DNA of 64,000 nt, from assembly GCF_015680235.1 (NCBI RefSeq), contig NZ_JADLJL010000014.1, positions 51,420 through 115,419 of the forward strand, read 5' to 3'. This DNA is from Pseudomonas guariconensis. Its GTDB lineage: Bacteria > Pseudomonadota > Gammaproteobacteria > Pseudomonadales > Pseudomonadaceae. How positions within the stretch are numbered: the first letter of the stretch is position 1; every line of letters begins with the position of its first letter. Shown here piece after piece: positions 26,904 to 37,962 of this stretch. The position numbers and the translations under genes were made by a program. The notes under the pieces were generated by a model that was not told where the DNA came from, did not search any database, and saw only the letters and a list, made by a program, of their open reading frames with translations.

Positions 26904-28001
26904 TTAGCTGCACCTGGCAAACCAACGCCCGGCTTCGTTGCTGACCCGTCCTTCGAGTTCCAGTTCCGTGAGGCTGGCCAGCACCTGGGCCAATGGCTGG
27001 CCGCTGCTGCTGGCCAGGCCCTCGCTGGTCTGCGGTGCGGCATGGAGCAAGGCGAGCAGGGGATGGGCCGGTTTTTCCACAGGCGCCGGTGGCAGGTTCT
27101 GCCAGCCGCGCAGGCTTTCAAGAATCTGCTCGACGCTTTCGACGAGCAAAGCGCCGTCGCGGATCAGTTGGTGGCAACCCTTGGCGCCAGGGTGGTGGAT
27201 CGACCCCGGCACCGCATACACCTCGCGGCCTTGCTCGGCCGCCAGTCGAGCAGTGATCAACGAACCGCTGGCCAGACTGGCCTCCACCACCAGCACGCCC
27301 AACGACATACCACTGATGATCCGGTTGCGCCGGGGGAAGTTCGCAGGCTGGGGCGCGGCGTCCAAGGGGAATTCGGATACCAGCGCGCTGCCACCTTCGA
27401 TCATGGCCTTCGCCAATTCGCGGTGGCGCTGTGGATAAAGTTTCTGCAAGCCCGTCCCGAGCACGCCAATGGTGTGCCCGCCAGCCTCCAACGCCGCCCG
27501 ATGAGCGGCACCGTCGATCCCCAGCGCGAGCCCGCTGGTGATGGTGAAACCGGCCTGGGCAAGGCAACGGGAGAAGGCCCTGGCCGTGTCCAGCGCCGGC
27601 GGTGAAGCACGTCGACTGCCCACCACGGCGAGCTGAGGACGCTCCAGCAAGGCAGGGTTTCCCGCCACGAAAAGCAGCGGCGGGGCATCGTCCGTTTCGC
27701 CAAGCAAGGCGGGGTAGCCAGGTGCGTCCCACATCAGCAAATGCTGGCCCGACCGCTCTAGCCAGGCGATTGCAGCGCTTGCGCCATCGCGCACCTCAGG
27801 GCTGCGCCGGGCCTCGGCACACGTGGCGGGCAGCCCCAGCGCGCGCCAGGCACTGGCCGGTGCGCTCAAGGCTGAGCAGGCGTTGCCGAAGGCTTCGATC
27901 AAGGTCAGGAAGCGGCGGGGGCCGATGTCGGGAAGCCGATGCAAGCGCAAACGCGCCTCCAGTTCGGCAGGGGAGCAAGGGGCTTGGAACAGGTCGCGCA
28001 T
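26904..28001 (-). CDS. dprA: DNA-processing protein DprA (Smf)
   Basis: A 365-residue protein. The Rossmann-like DprA core includes [48 protein letters not shown] and [20 protein letters not shown], which mark the single-strand DNA binding and RecA-loading fold. An N-terminal helical (SAM/HhH-like) region and a C-terminal winged-helix segment are present. It loads RecA on incoming DNA in natural transformation. Start ATG 28001 with GGATGA upstream. In P. aeruginosa a LysM gene (tsaP) lies between dprA and def; none is present here. Confidence 0.94.
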   Translation of the reverse strand: MRDLFQAPCSPAELEARLRLHRLPDIGPRRFLTLIEAFGNACSALSAPASAWRALGLPATCAEARRSPEVRDGASAAIAWLERSGQHLLMWDAPGYPALLGETDDAPPLLFVAGNPALLERPQLAVVGSRRASPPALDTARAFSRCLAQAGFTITSGLALGIDGAAHRAALEAGGHTIGVLGTGLQKLYPQRHRELAKAMIEGGSALVSEFPLDAAPQPANFPRRNRIISGMSLGVLVVEASLASGSLITARLAAEQGREVYAVPGSIHHPGAKGCHQLIRDGALLVESVEQILESLRGWQNLPPAPVEKPAHPLLALLHAAPQTSEGLASSSGQPLAQVLASLTELELEGRVSNEAGRWFARCS

Positions 28002-28209
28002 GGCGGATCATCCTTGATCGACGAGGGGTCATCCCAGGCGCACAACCTGTGGATAACTTTGTGAATAATACTTTGACAAGCTGTCCATGAAATGGCGCTC
28101 TAGCCGTCCTTTCACACCCTAGCCGAGCTTTGCCAGGTGCCGAATCCCCCGATTCCCTTTATTATGTGTGCTCAGTTTTCAACCGAACGCACAGTGACTG
28201 CCTGACCTT

Positions 28210-28716
28210 ATGGCCATCTTGAACATTCTCGAATTCCCGGACCCGCGCCTGCGCACCCTCGCCAAACCGGTGACAGAGTTCGACGACGCCCTGCGCCAGT
28301 TGATCGACGACATGTTTGAAACCATGTACGAAGCCCCTGGCATCGGCCTGGCCGCTACCCAGGTCAACGTACACAAGCAGGTCGTGGTCATGGACCTGAG
28401 CGAAGACCGCAGCGAGCCACGCGTCTTCATCAACCCCACGGTCGAGGAGCTGACCCACGACATGGGCCAGTACCAGGAAGGCTGCCTGTCGGTACCGGGC
28501 TTCTACGAAAATGTCGACCGCCCGCTGCGTGTGCGCGTCAAGGCCCAGGACCGCGACGGCAAGCCGTTCGAACTGGAATGCGAAGGCCTGCTGGCCGTAT
28601 GCGTGCAGCACGAATTCGACCACCTCAACGGCAAGCTGTTCGTCGACTACCTGTCCCAGCTCAAACGCGATCGGATCAAGAAGAAGCTGGAAAAGCAGCA
28701 CCGCCAGCAAGCCTGA
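28210..28716 (+). CDS. def: Peptide deformylase
   Basis: A 168-residue metalloenzyme that removes the formyl group from nascent proteins. The three motifs are GIGLAATQ (44-51), EGCLS with metal ligand C92, and QHEFDH with H134 and H138 as ligands and the catalytic Glu between. The ribosome site is poor, so translation may rely on a weakly structured AT-rich leader. A terminator-like hairpin lies between it and fmt. Confidence 0.97.
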   Translation: MAILNILEFPDPRLRTLAKPVTEFDDALRQLIDDMFETMYEAPGIGLAATQVNVHKQVVVMDLSEDRSEPRVFINPTVEELTHDMGQYQEGCLSVPGFYENVDRPLRVRVKAQDRDGKPFELECEGLLAVCVQHEFDHLNGKLFVDYLSQLKRDRIKKKLEKQHRQQA

Positions 28717-28730
28717 TCCCTACCTTCCAG

Positions 28731-28757
28731 AAGGCTTGCCCCGGCAAGCCTTTTTCT
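28731..28757 (+). terminator. Intrinsic terminator or attenuator between def and fmt
   Basis: AAGGCTTGCC and GGCAAGCCTT are perfect 10-base arms with a CC centre, followed by a T-rich run. It ends 19 bases before the fmt ATG, so it would lower fmt-rsmB transcription relative to def. Confidence 0.8.
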
Positions 28758-28775
28758 TTTTCAAGCGAGAACTCC

Positions 28776-29708
28776 ATGCGTATCGTCTTCGCAGGCACCC
28801 CAGAGTTTGCCGCCGAACACCTCAAAGCCCTGCTCGACAGCCCCTATGAGATCGTGGCCGTCTACACCCAGCCCGACCGCCCTGCAGGCCGTGGCCAGAA
28901 GCTCATGCCGAGCCCGGTAAAACAGCTGGCAGTGGCCCACGACATCCCGGTGTTTCAGCCGCCGACCCTGCGCAATGCCGAGGCCCAGGCGGAACTTGCC
29001 GCACTCGCGCCGGACCTGATGGTCGTGGTGGCCTACGGCCTGATCCTGCCCCAGGCGGTGCTGGATATCCCGCGTCTGGGCTGCATCAACAGCCACGCTT
29101 CCCTGCTGCCGCGCTGGCGCGGTGCGGCGCCTATCCAGCGCGCCGTCGAAGCGGGCGACGCCCAGAGCGGCGTGACCGTGATGCGCATGGAAGCGGGGCT
29201 GGACACCGGCCCCATGCTGCTCAAGGTGGTCACGCCGATCAGCGCCGAAGACACCGGCGGCACCCTGCACGACCGCCTCGCCCAGCTGGGCCCAGGCGCA
29301 GTGGTGCAGGCCATCGCCGGCCTTGCCGACGGCAGCCTGCAAGGCGACGTGCAGGACGACGCCCTGGCCACCTATGCGCACAAGCTCAACAAGGATGAAG
29401 CCCGCATCGACTGGAGCCGCCCGGCCATCGAGCTGGAACGCCTGGTCCGCGCCTTCAACCCGTGGCCGGTGTGCCACAGCACCCTCGACGGCGAAAGCGT
29501 GAAGGTCCTGGCCGCCCATTTATCCACAGGCAAGGGCGCGCCCGGCGAAATCCTCTCCGCCAGCAAGGACGGCCTGGTCGTGGCCTGCGGTGAAGGCGCC
29601 CTGAGCCTGACCCGTCTGCAACTACCCGGCGGCAAGGCCCTGGCCTTCAGCGACCTGTTCAACAGCCGCCGCGAGAAATTCGCAAACCACAAGGTACTCG
29701 GCCAATGA
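28776..29708 (+). CDS. fmt: Methionyl-tRNA formyltransferase
   Basis: A 310-residue enzyme that formylates initiator Met-tRNA with 10-formyl-THF. Seen: [16 protein letters not shown] at the start, [20 protein letters not shown] (catalytic Asn and His, substrate loop), and the C-terminal OB-like domain with FNPWPV. ATG 28776 is set by conservation. Its stop overlaps the rsmB start (ATGA). Confidence 0.96.
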   Translation: MRIVFAGTPEFAAEHLKALLDSPYEIVAVYTQPDRPAGRGQKLMPSPVKQLAVAHDIPVFQPPTLRNAEAQAELAALAPDLMVVVAYGLILPQAVLDIPRLGCINSHASLLPRWRGAAPIQRAVEAGDAQSGVTVMRMEAGLDTGPMLLKVVTPISAEDTGGTLHDRLAQLGPGAVVQAIAGLADGSLQGDVQDDALATYAHKLNKDEARIDWSRPAIELERLVRAFNPWPVCHSTLDGESVKVLAAHLSTGKGAPGEILSASKDGLVVACGEGALSLTRLQLPGGKALAFSDLFNSRREKFANHKVLGQ

Positions 29709-31015
29709 ACCCACGCCTGGCCGCCGCCCGCGCCCTTGCCGCCGTGCTCAGCGGCAAGGCCTCGCTGAACAGCTCGTTGCCGGCGCAACTGGACAAGGTC
29801 GAGGAACGCGACCGAGGCCTGGTCCAGGACCTGGCCTTTGGTACCGCCCGCTGGCAACCACGCCTGGACCTGCTGGCCGCCCAGCTGCTGCAAAAGCCTT
29901 TCAAGGCCGCCGATGCAGACGTGCAGGCATTGCTGCTGGTCGGTCTGTACCAGCTGTTCTACTCCCGTATTCCGGCCCACGCCGCCATTGGCGAAACCGT
30001 TGGTTGCGCCGACAAACTGAAGAAGCCTTGGGCCAAGGGCCTGCTCAATGCCGTGCTGCGCCGTGCACAGCGAGAAGGCGAGCAGATCCTCGCAGGCCTC
30101 GAGCGTGATCCGGTGGTGCGTACTGCCCATCCACGCTGGCTGCAGAAGTCGCTCAAGGCCTTCTGGCCGGATCACTGGGAGGCGATCACGGCCGCCAACA
30201 ATGCCCACCCGCCGATGATCCTGCGGGTCAACCGCCGCCATCACAGCCGCGACGCCTATCTGCGCCTGCTGGCCGAGGCCGGCATCAACGCCAGCGCCTG
30301 CTCCTACAGCCGCGATGGCATCGTACTGGCCGAAGCCTGCGACGTGCGCGGGCTGCCAGGCTTTGCCGAAGGCTGGGTCAGCGTCCAGGACGAGGCCGCG
30401 CAGTTGGCTGCCGACCTGATGGAGCTGGCGCCCGGCCAGCGTGTGCTCGATGCCTGCTGCGCGCCCGGCGGCAAGACCTGCCACCTGCTCGAAGCCGAAG
30501 CGAAGCTGGGCGAAGTGGTGGCCATCGACCTCGAGGCCAAGCGTCTGGCGCGGGTTCGCGAGAACCTCGACCGCCTGCAGCTGGACGCCAAGCTGATCGC
30601 TTGCGATGCCCGCGATACCGCCAGCTGGTGGGACGGCAAACCGTTCCAGCGCATCCTGCTCGATGCGCCGTGCTCGGCCACCGGGGTGATCCGCCGTCAC
30701 CCGGATATCAAGCTGACCCGCCAGGCCGAGGACATCCCGGCCCTGGCCACACTGCAAGGCGAACTGCTCGATGCCTTGTGGCCGACGCTGGAAGTCGGCG
30801 GCATGCTGGTGTACGCCACCTGCTCGAGTCTGCCGACGGAAAACACCGAAGTGATCGACGCCTTCCTCGCCCGCACACCCGGTGCCCGCGAGCTGGACCT
30901 GGCGCTCGAGGCCGGCCTGCGCCAGCCCCATGGTCGCCAGTTGTTGGCCCAGGAAGGCGGCCACGACGGTTTCTACTATGCCAAGCTGATCAAGATCGCC
31001 GCCTCGCGCGGATAA
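29705..31015 (+). CDS. rsmB: 16S rRNA m5C967 methyltransferase
   Basis: A 436-residue protein with an N-terminal NusB-like RNA-binding domain (about 1-140) and a C-terminal SAM-dependent methyltransferase: [17 protein letters not shown] (SAM loop), [17 protein letters not shown] and [13 protein letters not shown], giving the two catalytic cysteines of m5C enzymes. Overlaps fmt by 4 bases; trkA follows after 21 bases, so def/fmt/rsmB/trkA form one cluster. Confidence 0.95.
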   Translation: MNPRLAAARALAAVLSGKASLNSSLPAQLDKVEERDRGLVQDLAFGTARWQPRLDLLAAQLLQKPFKAADADVQALLLVGLYQLFYSRIPAHAAIGETVGCADKLKKPWAKGLLNAVLRRAQREGEQILAGLERDPVVRTAHPRWLQKSLKAFWPDHWEAITAANNAHPPMILRVNRRHHSRDAYLRLLAEAGINASACSYSRDGIVLAEACDVRGLPGFAEGWVSVQDEAAQLAADLMELAPGQRVLDACCAPGGKTCHLLEAEAKLGEVVAIDLEAKRLARVRENLDRLQLDAKLIACDARDTASWWDGKPFQRILLDAPCSATGVIRRHPDIKLTRQAEDIPALATLQGELLDALWPTLEVGGMLVYATCSSLPTENTEVIDAFLARTPGARELDLALEAGLRQPHGRQLLAQEGGHDGFYYAKLIKIAASRG

Positions 31016-31036
31016 AAACAGGTTAGGAGTGAGCGG

Positions 31037-32410
31037 ATGAAGATCATCATCCTCGGGGCAGGGCAGGTAGGCGGCACGCTGGCAGAACACCTGGCCAGCG
31101 AAGCCAACGACATCACCGTGGTCGACACCGATGGCGACCGCCTGCGCGACTTGGGCGACCGCCTGGACATCCGCACCGTGCAGGGCCGTGGCTCGCTGCC
31201 CACGGTGTTGCGCCAGGCCGGTGCCGACGATGCCGACATGCTGGTGGCAGTGACCAACAGCGACGAAACCAACATGGTCGCCTGCCAGGTGGCCTATTCG
31301 CTGTTCCACACCCCGACCAAGATCGCCCGGGTGCGTGAGTCAGCCTACCTCACCCGCGAGGAGCTGTTCGACAACGACCATATCCCGGTGGACGTGCTGA
31401 TCAGCCCCGAGCAGGTGGTGACCAACTACATCAAGCGCCTGATCGAGCACCCAGGCTCGCTGCAGGTGATCGACTTCGCCGAAGGCAAGGCACAGTTGGT
31501 AGCGGTCAAGGCCTACTACGGCGGCCCGCTGGTGGGTCAGCAGTTGCGCCAGATCCGCGCCCACATGCCCAACGTCGATACCCGCGTGGCGGCGATCTTC
31601 CGCCGCGACCGCCCGATCACGCCCCGTGGCGACACGGTGATCGAGGCCGACGACGAAGTCTTCTTCATTGCCGCGCGCAAGGACATCCGTGCGGTCATGG
31701 GTGAATTGCGGCGCATCGACGAAACCAACAAGCGCGTGGTCATCGCCGGCGGCGGGCAGATCGGCGAACGCCTGGCCGAGGCCATCGAGAGCCGCTACCA
31801 GGTCAAGATCATCGAGATGAACCCGGCGCGCTGCCGCCAGCTCTCCGATACCCTGGAAAGCACCGTGGTGCTGCAGGGCAGCGCCTCGGACAAGGACCTG
31901 ATGCTCGAGGAGAACATCGCCGACGCCGATATCTTCCTGGCCCTGACCAACGACGACGAGGCCAACATCATGTCCTCGCTGCTGGCCAAGCGCCTGGGTG
32001 CGCGCAAGGTGATGACCATCATCAACAACCCGGCCTACGTGGACCTGGTCCAGGGCGGCGACATCGACATCGCCATCAGCCCGCAGCTGGCGACCATCGG
32101 CACGCTGCTGGCCCACGTGCGCCGTGGCGACATCGTCAGCGTGCACTCCCTGCGCCGTGGCGCGGCCGAAGCCATCGAGGCGGTGGCCCACGGCGATGCC
32201 AAGTCGAGCAAGGTGATCGGCAAGGCCATCGAGGATATCGCCCTGCCACCGGGCACCACCATCGGCGCGATCATCCGCGATGAGCAAGTGCTGATCGCCC
32301 ACGACGACACGGTGATCGAAGCGGGCGACCATGTGATCCTGTTCGTTGTGGATAAAAAACATATCCGTGACGTGGAAAAGCTGTTCCACGTGGGCTTGAG
32401 CTTCTTCTAA
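31037..32410 (+). CDS. trkA: Trk potassium uptake regulator TrkA
   Basis: A 457-residue peripheral membrane protein with two RCK/NAD-binding units: the first begins [19 protein letters not shown], the second is [15 protein letters not shown] near residue 236. Each is followed by a TrkA-C domain. It gates TrkH/TrkG potassium uptake with NAD(H) or ATP binding. TTAGGAGTGAGCGG precedes the ATG. Confidence 0.96.
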   Translation: MKIIILGAGQVGGTLAEHLASEANDITVVDTDGDRLRDLGDRLDIRTVQGRGSLPTVLRQAGADDADMLVAVTNSDETNMVACQVAYSLFHTPTKIARVRESAYLTREELFDNDHIPVDVLISPEQVVTNYIKRLIEHPGSLQVIDFAEGKAQLVAVKAYYGGPLVGQQLRQIRAHMPNVDTRVAAIFRRDRPITPRGDTVIEADDEVFFIAARKDIRAVMGELRRIDETNKRVVIAGGGQIGERLAEAIESRYQVKIIEMNPARCRQLSDTLESTVVLQGSASDKDLMLEENIADADIFLALTNDDEANIMSSLLAKRLGARKVMTIINNPAYVDLVQGGDIDIAISPQLATIGTLLAHVRRGDIVSVHSLRRGAAEAIEAVAHGDAKSSKVIGKAIEDIALPPGTTIGAIIRDEQVLIAHDDTVIEAGDHVILFVVDKKHIRDVEKLFHVGLSFF

Positions 32411-32422
32411 GGAGAAGGCGGC

Positions 32423-32730
32423 ATGCGCGAATCACTGGAAAAGATGCTGGCCAAGGGTGTGGATAACCCGTTGCTGAGGTTTGGGCTGGGCAAGGCCTGG
32501 CTGGACGAAGGCAATGGCGCTGAAGCAGCTGTGCATCTAGCACGCTGCGTGGAGCAGGACCCGAAGTATTCTGCGGCGTGGAAGCTACTGGCAAGGCCTA
32601 CCAGCTGCAGGGCGACCAAGTGGCGGCGCGCAAGGCTTGGGAGGAGGGGATCTTGGCGGCCCAGACCCATGGGGATAAGCAGGCCGAGAAAGAGATGACC
32701 GTTTTTCTCAAGAAACTGAACAAGGTCTGA
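32423..32730 (+). pseudogene. TPR protein gene broken by a one-base deletion
   Basis: The first 56 codons read MRESLEKMLAKGVDNPLLRF and on to KYSAAWKLL, a tetratricopeptide-repeat protein start. After CTG at 32588-32590 the frame breaks: adding one G there gives GKAYQLQGDQVAARKAWEEG, then THGDKQAEKEMTVFLKKLNKV and a stop at 32728-32730, the complete 102-residue protein expected at this locus. As given, translation leaves the frame and stops at 32696-32698. GGAGAAGG precedes the ATG, 12 bases after trkA. A missed G in sequencing or a true recent frameshift both fit. Confidence 0.85.
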
Positions 32731-32737
32731 GATCGCC

Positions 32738-32858
32738 GGAGCTGCTTTGCAGCCCATCGCAGGCAAGCCAGCTCCCACAGGTACTGCACAAGACTCAAGG
32801 TCGATGCGGTCGGTGTAGGAGCTGGCTTGCCGGCGAAAGGGGCACAGAGTGCCCCCAA
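32738..32858. repeat. REP pair, family 3
   Basis: Inverted copy ATCGCAGGCAAGCCAGCTCC and plus copy GTAGGAGCTGGCTTGCCGGC, a distinct core (GGAGCTGGCTTGCCGGCGA) from families 1 and 2. Hairpins GAGCTGCTTTGCAGC-type and GGGGCACAGAGTGCCCC flank it. It lies between convergent genes. Confidence 0.83.
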
Positions 32859-32862
32859 GTTC

Positions 32863-33750
32863 TCAATACCAGCGCGGCTCGCCAGCCGGGCGCTTCTTGA
32901 AGCGTTTCATGCTCCACATGTACTGGCTCGGGTACTCGCGCACATAGCGCTCGACCACCTTGCTCATGGCCGCTGCCGATACGTTCACGTCCGTGCTGTA
33001 CATCTCTTCTGGCGCAGCTTCCAGGAACACCTTGAACCCCGACCCATCCGGCAGGCGCAGGGCATGCAGGAACACGCCGACCGCCTTGCCGCCGGCGAGC
33101 ATGTTCGGCACGAACTTGCTGGTCAGCGCCTGGGTACCTAGGAACGGCACGAACACGCCCGCCGACTCGGCCGGCTCCGGGTCTGCCGGAATCCCCACCT
33201 GGCCGCCACGACGCACTTCCTTGATCACGCTGAGGATGCCTTCCTTGGTCGAAGGCGCCACCCGGTTGCCCATCTGCACCCGCTGCTCGCGCAACAAGTC
33301 ATCCACCGCCTTGAGCTTCGGCGGGCGGTAGAAGATGATCGGCTTGCACTGGCTGCAATAGAAGTGGTTCAGCACTTCCCAGTTACCCAGGTGGCTGGTG
33401 ATCCCCACCACGCCCTTGCCCGAAGCCAGGGCCTGCTCCAGTACTTCCAGGCCATGCACTTCCTTGACCAGATCCAGCGACCGCTGCGGCGGCCAGATCC
33501 AGGCGCAGGCGCTTTCGACGAACGACTTGCCGATGTCCATCAGCGCACGGCCCACCAGCTTTTCACGCTCGGCAGCGTCCATCTCCGGGAAGCACTTGGC
33601 CAGGTTGATGCGCACGACGTTGCGCGAACCGTTGGGCACCTTCCACATGAGCCAGCCGATCCCCGCGCCGACGCGCTGCACAGCACCCCAGGGCAGCTTG
33701 GCGAACAGTCGCAGCACCCCGACCATCAGGGCGCCTTTGAATTTTTCCAC
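32863..33750 (-). CDS. Lipid A secondary acyltransferase (LpxL/HtrB family)
   Basis: A 295-residue inner-membrane acyltransferase that adds a secondary acyl chain to lipid A. The catalytic HX4E motif is SHLGNWEVL around residue 115, and VGIPADPEPAESAGVFVPFLG follows. Start GTG 33750 (MEKFKGALMVGVLRL) with AAGGA eight bases upstream; the open frame extends far into tag without support. It precedes a REP pair at its 3' end. Confidence 0.9.
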   Translation of the reverse strand: MEKFKGALMVGVLRLFAKLPWGAVQRVGAGIGWLMWKVPNGSRNVVRINLAKCFPEMDAAEREKLVGRALMDIGKSFVESACAWIWPPQRSLDLVKEVHGLEVLEQALASGKGVVGITSHLGNWEVLNHFYCSQCKPIIFYRPPKLKAVDDLLREQRVQMGNRVAPSTKEGILSVIKEVRRGGQVGIPADPEPAESAGVFVPFLGTQALTSKFVPNMLAGGKAVGVFLHALRLPDGSGFKVFLEAAPEEMYSTDVNVSAAAMSKVVERYVREYPSQYMWSMKRFKKRPAGEPRWY

Positions 33751-33791
33751 AGGCCGATTCCTTATTTCTGCAAGGCGGGCATTGTAACGCT

Positions 33792-34343
33792 TCAGCGCAC
33801 CAGCGCGGCGTAGCGATCGCAGTCGGTGGTGTGGTCCATGACCATGCCGGTGGCCTGCATGAAGGCGTAGCAGATGGTCGGGCCCACGAACGTGAAGCCG
33901 GCTTTGTGCAGGGCTTTGCTCATGGCCTTGGCTTCGTCGGTGACCGCCGGTACGTCGCTGCGGCTGGTGAAGTGGTTGATCTTCGGCTCGCCGCCCACGA
34001 ACGACCACAGCCACTGGCTGGGGTTATCCACAGCCAGCCAGGCCTGGGCATTGCGCCGGGCGGCCTTGAGCTTGAGGCGGTTGCGGATGATGCCGGCGTC
34101 GAGCATCAGCTCCTCGATCCGTTCGTCGCTCATCCGCGCCAGTTGCACCGGGTCGAAGCCGTGCAATACCTGGCGATAACGCTCGCGCTTCTTCAATACG
34201 GTGATCCATGAGAGCCCGGCCTGGAACCCTTCGAGCAAAAGCATCTCGAAGAGCAACGCCGGGTCGCGCTGCGGTGTTCCCCACTCCTGGTCGTGATAGG
34301 CCTGGTACAACGGATCGTCGGTACACCAGAAGCAGCGTGGCAT
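33792..34343 (-). CDS. tag: DNA-3-methyladenine glycosylase I
   Basis: A 183-residue base-excision glycosylase for 3-methyladenine. Conserved: MPRCFWCTDDPLYQAYHDQE (zinc Cys), EWG, FEMLLLEGFQAGLSW, and the C-terminal FVGPTICYAFMQATGMV with HTTDC zinc ligands. The start is ATG 34343 with GGAG four bases upstream; an ATG five codons earlier has no site. Divergent from glyQ. Confidence 0.95.
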   Translation of the reverse strand: MPRCFWCTDDPLYQAYHDQEWGTPQRDPALLFEMLLLEGFQAGLSWITVLKKRERYRQVLHGFDPVQLARMSDERIEELMLDAGIIRNRLKLKAARRNAQAWLAVDNPSQWLWSFVGGEPKINHFTSRSDVPAVTDEAKAMSKALHKAGFTFVGPTICYAFMQATGMVMDHTTDCDRYAALVR

Positions 34344-34430
34344 AAGGCTCCATTCCATGAGTAGAGGGCGAGGCGAATCAGGTTATACTCCCGCTCTTTA
34401 CATCCGCATCCCCAGATACAGGTGAATTTC

Positions 34431-35378
34431 GTGAGCCAGCCTACGCCAGCCGTGCGTACCTTCCAAGACCTGATCCTCGCCCTGCAGCAGTACTGGGCCG
34501 AGCAAGGTTGTGTGGTGCTTCAGCCCTACGATATGGAAGTAGGCGCCGGCACTTTCCACACCGCCACTTTCCTGCGTGCCGTCGGCCCGGAAACCTGGAA
34601 CGCCGCCTATGTGCAGCCCAGCCGTCGTCCAACCGACGGGCGGTATGGCGAAAACCCCAACCGCCTGCAGCACTACTACCAGTTCCAGGTGGTGCTCAAG
34701 CCGAACCCGGCCAACTTCCAGGAGCTGTACCTCGGCTCGCTGAAGGCGATCGGCCTGGACCCGCTGGTCCATGACATCCGCTTCGTCGAAGACAACTGGG
34801 AGTCGCCGACCCTCGGCGCCTGGGGCCTGGGTTGGGAAATCTGGCTCAACGGCATGGAAGTGACCCAGTTCACCTACTTCCAGCAGGTCGGCGGCATCGA
34901 GTGCTTCCCGGTCACCGGCGAGATCACCTATGGCCTCGAGCGCCTGGCCATGTACATCCAGGGCGTGGACTCGGTCTATGACCTGGTCTGGGCCGACGGC
35001 CCGTTCGGCAAGGTCACCTATGGCGACGTGTTCCACCAGAACGAAGTGGAGCAGTCGACCTACAACTTCGAACACGCCAACGTCGAGAAGCTGTTCGAAC
35101 TGTTCGACTTCTACGAAAGCGAAGCCAACCGCCTGATCAAGCTGGAGCTGCCGCTGCCGACCTACGAAATGGTCCTGAAGGCATCGCACACCTTCAACCT
35201 GCTCGACGCCCGCCGTGCCATCTCGGTGACCGAGCGCCAGCGCTACATCCTGCGCGTGCGCACCCTGGCCCGGGACGTGGCGCAAAGCTACCTGCAAGCC
35301 CGCGCACGCCTGGGCTTCCCGATGGCTACCCCTGAACTGCGTGACGAAGTGTTGGCTAAGCTGGAGGCTGCACAATGA
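34431..35378 (+). CDS. glyQ: Glycyl-tRNA synthetase alpha subunit
   Basis: A 315-residue catalytic subunit of the alpha2beta2 class II synthetase. Contains [20 protein letters not shown] near the start, [20 protein letters not shown] (motif 2) and [12 protein letters not shown] (motif 3). GTG 34431 gives the conserved [14 protein letters not shown]; another GTG at 34422 in frame is possible. AGGTGA lies about 6-9 bases upstream. Stop overlaps the glyS start by 4 bases. Confidence 0.96.
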   Translation: MSQPTPAVRTFQDLILALQQYWAEQGCVVLQPYDMEVGAGTFHTATFLRAVGPETWNAAYVQPSRRPTDGRYGENPNRLQHYYQFQVVLKPNPANFQELYLGSLKAIGLDPLVHDIRFVEDNWESPTLGAWGLGWEIWLNGMEVTQFTYFQQVGGIECFPVTGEITYGLERLAMYIQGVDSVYDLVWADGPFGKVTYGDVFHQNEVEQSTYNFEHANVEKLFELFDFYESEANRLIKLELPLPTYEMVLKASHTFNLLDARRAISVTERQRYILRVRTLARDVAQSYLQARARLGFPMATPELRDEVLAKLEAAQ

Positions 35379-37429
35379 GTGCTCAAGATTTCCTGGTTGA
35401 ACTGGGCACCGAAGAGCTGCCACCCAAGGCCCTCGCCAGCCTCGGCGACGCCTTCCTGGCCGGCATCGAGAAAGGCCTGCAGGCCGCCGGCCTGAACTAC
35501 ACCGGCAAACAGGTGTACGCCGCACCGCGCCGCCTGGCCGTGCTGATCCGTCAGCTGGATGTGCAGCAGCCTGACCGCAGCATCAACATCGACGGCCCAC
35601 CCCGCCAGGCGGCCTTCGACGCCGAAGGCAACCCGACCCAGGCCGCCCTTGGCTTTGCCAAGAAGTGCGGCGTGGAGCTGGCCGAAATCGACCAGAGCGG
35701 CGCCAAGCTGCGCTTCTCCCAGCATATTCCGGGCAAGGCTACCGCGAGCCTGCTGCCGACCATCGTCGAAGACTCGCTCAACGACCTTCCGATCCCCAAA
35801 CGCATGCACTGGGGCGCCAGCCGTGAAGAGTTCGTGCGCCCGACTCAGTGGCTGGTAATGCTGCTCGGCGACCAGGTCGTCGACTGCACCATCCTGGCCC
35901 AGCAGGCCGGTCGCGAATCCCGTGGCCACCGCTTCCACCACCCGGAAAACGTCGCTCTAACCACCCCGGCCAACTACGTCGAAGACCTGCGCAAGGCCTA
36001 CGTCCTGGCCGACTTCGCCGAACGCCGCGAGCTGATCGCCAAGCGCACCGCGGAGCTGGCCATGCAACAAGAAGGCTCGGCCATCGTGCCGCCTGCGCTG
36101 CTGGATGAAGTGACGGCTCTGGTCGAATGGCCGGTGCCGCTGGTGTGCTCGTTCGAGGAGCGTTTCCTGGAAGTGCCACAGGAAGCCCTGATCACCACCA
36201 TGCAGGACAACCAGAAGTACTTCTGCCTGCTGGACAGCGAAGGCAAGCTGCTGCCGCGCTTCATTACCGTGGCCAACGTCGAGAGCCGCGACCCGAAGCA
36301 GATCGTGCAGGGCAACGAGAAGGTCGTGCGTCCGCGCCTGACCGATGCCGAGTTCTTCTTCAAGCAAGACAAGAAACAACCGCTGGAAACCTTCAACGAG
36401 CGCCTGAAGAACGTCGTGTTCCAGGCCCAGTTGGGCACCGTCTACGACAAGGCCGAGCGGGTTTCCAAGCTGGCCGCGTTCATCGCCCCGCTGATCGGCG
36501 GCGACGCCCAGCGCACCGGCCGTGCCGGCCTGCTGTCCAAGTGCGACCTGGCCACCGAGATGGTCGGCGAGTTCCCTGAAATGCAGGGTGTGGCCGGTTA
36601 CTACTACGCACTCAACGATGGCGAACCGGAAGACGTCGCCCTGGCGCTGAACGAGCAGTACATGCCGCGCGGTGCCGGCGCTGAGCTGCCGCAGACCCTG
36701 ACCGGTGCTGCCGTGGCCATCGCCGACAAGCTCGACACCCTGGTCGGCATCTTCGGCATCGGCATGCTGCCCACCGGTAGCAAGGACCCGTACGCCCTGC
36801 GTCGCGCCGCCCTGGGCGTGCTGCGCATCCTGATCGAGAAGCAGCTGGACCTGGACTTGACCACTGCGGTCGAGTTCGCGGTCAAGCAATACGGCACCAA
36901 GGTCAAGGCCGCGGGCTTGTCCGAGCAGGTACTGGAATTCGTCTTCGACCGCCTGCGCGCGCGCTACGAGGACGAAGGCATCGACGTCGCCACCTACCTG
37001 TCGGTACGTGCCCTGAAGCCGGGTTCGGCCTTGGATTTCGATCAGCGCGTACAAGCCGTGCAGGCCTTCCGCAAGCTGCCGGAAGCCGAGGCCCTGGCTG
37101 CGGTGAACAAGCGCGTGTCGAACCTGCTGAGCAAGGCCGAAGGCGCCATCGCCGAGCAGGTCGAGCCGAAGTACTTCGACAACGCCAACGAGTTCTCCCT
37201 GTACTCGGCCATCCAGCAGGCCGACCAGGCTGTGCAGCCGATGGCCGCCGCGCGCCAGTACAGCGAATCGCTGGCCCGCCTGGCCGCCCTGCGTGATCCG
37301 GTCGACGCCTTCTTCGAGGCGGTGATGGTCAACGCCGAGGATGCCAAGGTACGCGCCAACCGTTATGCCCTGCTCAGCCGCCTGCGCGGCCTGTTCCTGG
37401 GCGTGGCCGACATCTCGCTGCTGGGGTAA
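35375..37429 (+). CDS. glyS: Glycyl-tRNA synthetase beta subunit
   Basis: A 684-residue beta subunit with the N-terminal start [20 protein letters not shown], the central HD-like region and a C-terminal anticodon-binding (DALR-like) part. It is needed for tRNA binding by the GlyQS complex. Translationally coupled to glyQ; gmhB follows after 3 bases. Confidence 0.96.
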   Translation: MSAQDFLVELGTEELPPKALASLGDAFLAGIEKGLQAAGLNYTGKQVYAAPRRLAVLIRQLDVQQPDRSINIDGPPRQAAFDAEGNPTQAALGFAKKCGVELAEIDQSGAKLRFSQHIPGKATASLLPTIVEDSLNDLPIPKRMHWGASREEFVRPTQWLVMLLGDQVVDCTILAQQAGRESRGHRFHHPENVALTTPANYVEDLRKAYVLADFAERRELIAKRTAELAMQQEGSAIVPPALLDEVTALVEWPVPLVCSFEERFLEVPQEALITTMQDNQKYFCLLDSEGKLLPRFITVANVESRDPKQIVQGNEKVVRPRLTDAEFFFKQDKKQPLETFNERLKNVVFQAQLGTVYDKAERVSKLAAFIAPLIGGDAQRTGRAGLLSKCDLATEMVGEFPEMQGVAGYYYALNDGEPEDVALALNEQYMPRGAGAELPQTLTGAAVAIADKLDTLVGIFGIGMLPTGSKDPYALRRAALGVLRILIEKQLDLDLTTAVEFAVKQYGTKVKAAGLSEQVLEFVFDRLRARYEDEGIDVATYLSVRALKPGSALDFDQRVQAVQAFRKLPEAEALAAVNKRVSNLLSKAEGAIAEQVEPKYFDNANEFSLYSAIQQADQAVQPMAAARQYSESLARLAALRDPVDAFFEAVMVNAEDAKVRANRYALLSRLRGLFLGVADISLLG

Positions 37430-37432
37430 GCC

Positions 37433-37960
37433 TTGAAACTGCTGATTCTTGATCGGGACGGCGTGATCAACTACGACTCGGACGCCTATATCAAGTCGCT
37501 GGAGGAGTGGGTGCCCATTCCCGGCTCGATCGAGGCCATCGCGCAGTTGAGCAAGGCGGGCTGGACGGTGGCCGTGGCCACCAACCAGTCCGGCATTGCC
37601 CGCGGCTACTACCCGCTGGCCACCCTCGAGGCCATGCATGCGCGCCTACGCGCGCTGGTGGCCGAGCAGGGCGGCGAGGTGGGTTACATCGTGCATTGCC
37701 CGCATGGGCCGGACGAGGGCTGCGATTGCCGCAAGCCCAAGCCTGGCATGCTGCGGGCGATCGCTGAGCATTACCAGGTGGGCCTGGCCGGCGTGTGGTT
37801 TGTCGGCGATAGTAAAGGTGACCTGGAGGCCGCCCTGGCCGTCGATGCACAACCTGTGCTGGTGAAGACCGGCAAAGGTGAGCGAACGCTGGAAAAAGGC
37901 GTTCCTCAAGGCACTTTGATTTTCGACGATCTGGCAGCCATCGCCAGAGCACTAATTTAA
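37433..37960 (+). CDS. gmhB: D-glycero-beta-D-manno-heptose 1,7-bisphosphate 7-phosphatase
   Basis: A 175-residue HAD phosphatase for LPS heptose synthesis. Motif I is LILDRDGVINYDSD, motif II ATNQSGIARGYY, a zinc-binding insert CPHGPDEGCDCRKPKPG, and motif IV FVGDSKGDLEAA. Start is TTG 37433, three bases after glyS, so it is probably translated by reinitiation. Confidence 0.94.
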   Translation: MKLLILDRDGVINYDSDAYIKSLEEWVPIPGSIEAIAQLSKAGWTVAVATNQSGIARGYYPLATLEAMHARLRALVAEQGGEVGYIVHCPHGPDEGCDCRKPKPGMLRAIAEHYQVGLAGVWFVGDSKGDLEAALAVDAQPVLVKTGKGERTLEKGVPQGTLIFDDLAAIARALI

Positions 37961-37962
37961 GC

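Larger units (their letters stand above)
26709..32466. repeat. Cluster of exact DnaA-box 9-mers outside oriC
   Basis: Exact TTATCCACA (or its complement TGTGGATAA) is seen at 26709, 27430, 28048, 29520, 32347 and 32458. Further exact copies outside the origin are at 18291, 19844, 20587, 34024, 38801 and 58083. Most are inside genes. The list was read by eye and may miss some. Confidence 0.6.

Noticed and set aside
29372..31309. A 645-codon open frame on the minus strand
   Set aside because: Antisense to fmt and rsmB, which are certain genes.
35957..37639. A 560-codon open frame on the minus strand
   Set aside because: Antisense to glyS; no family features.
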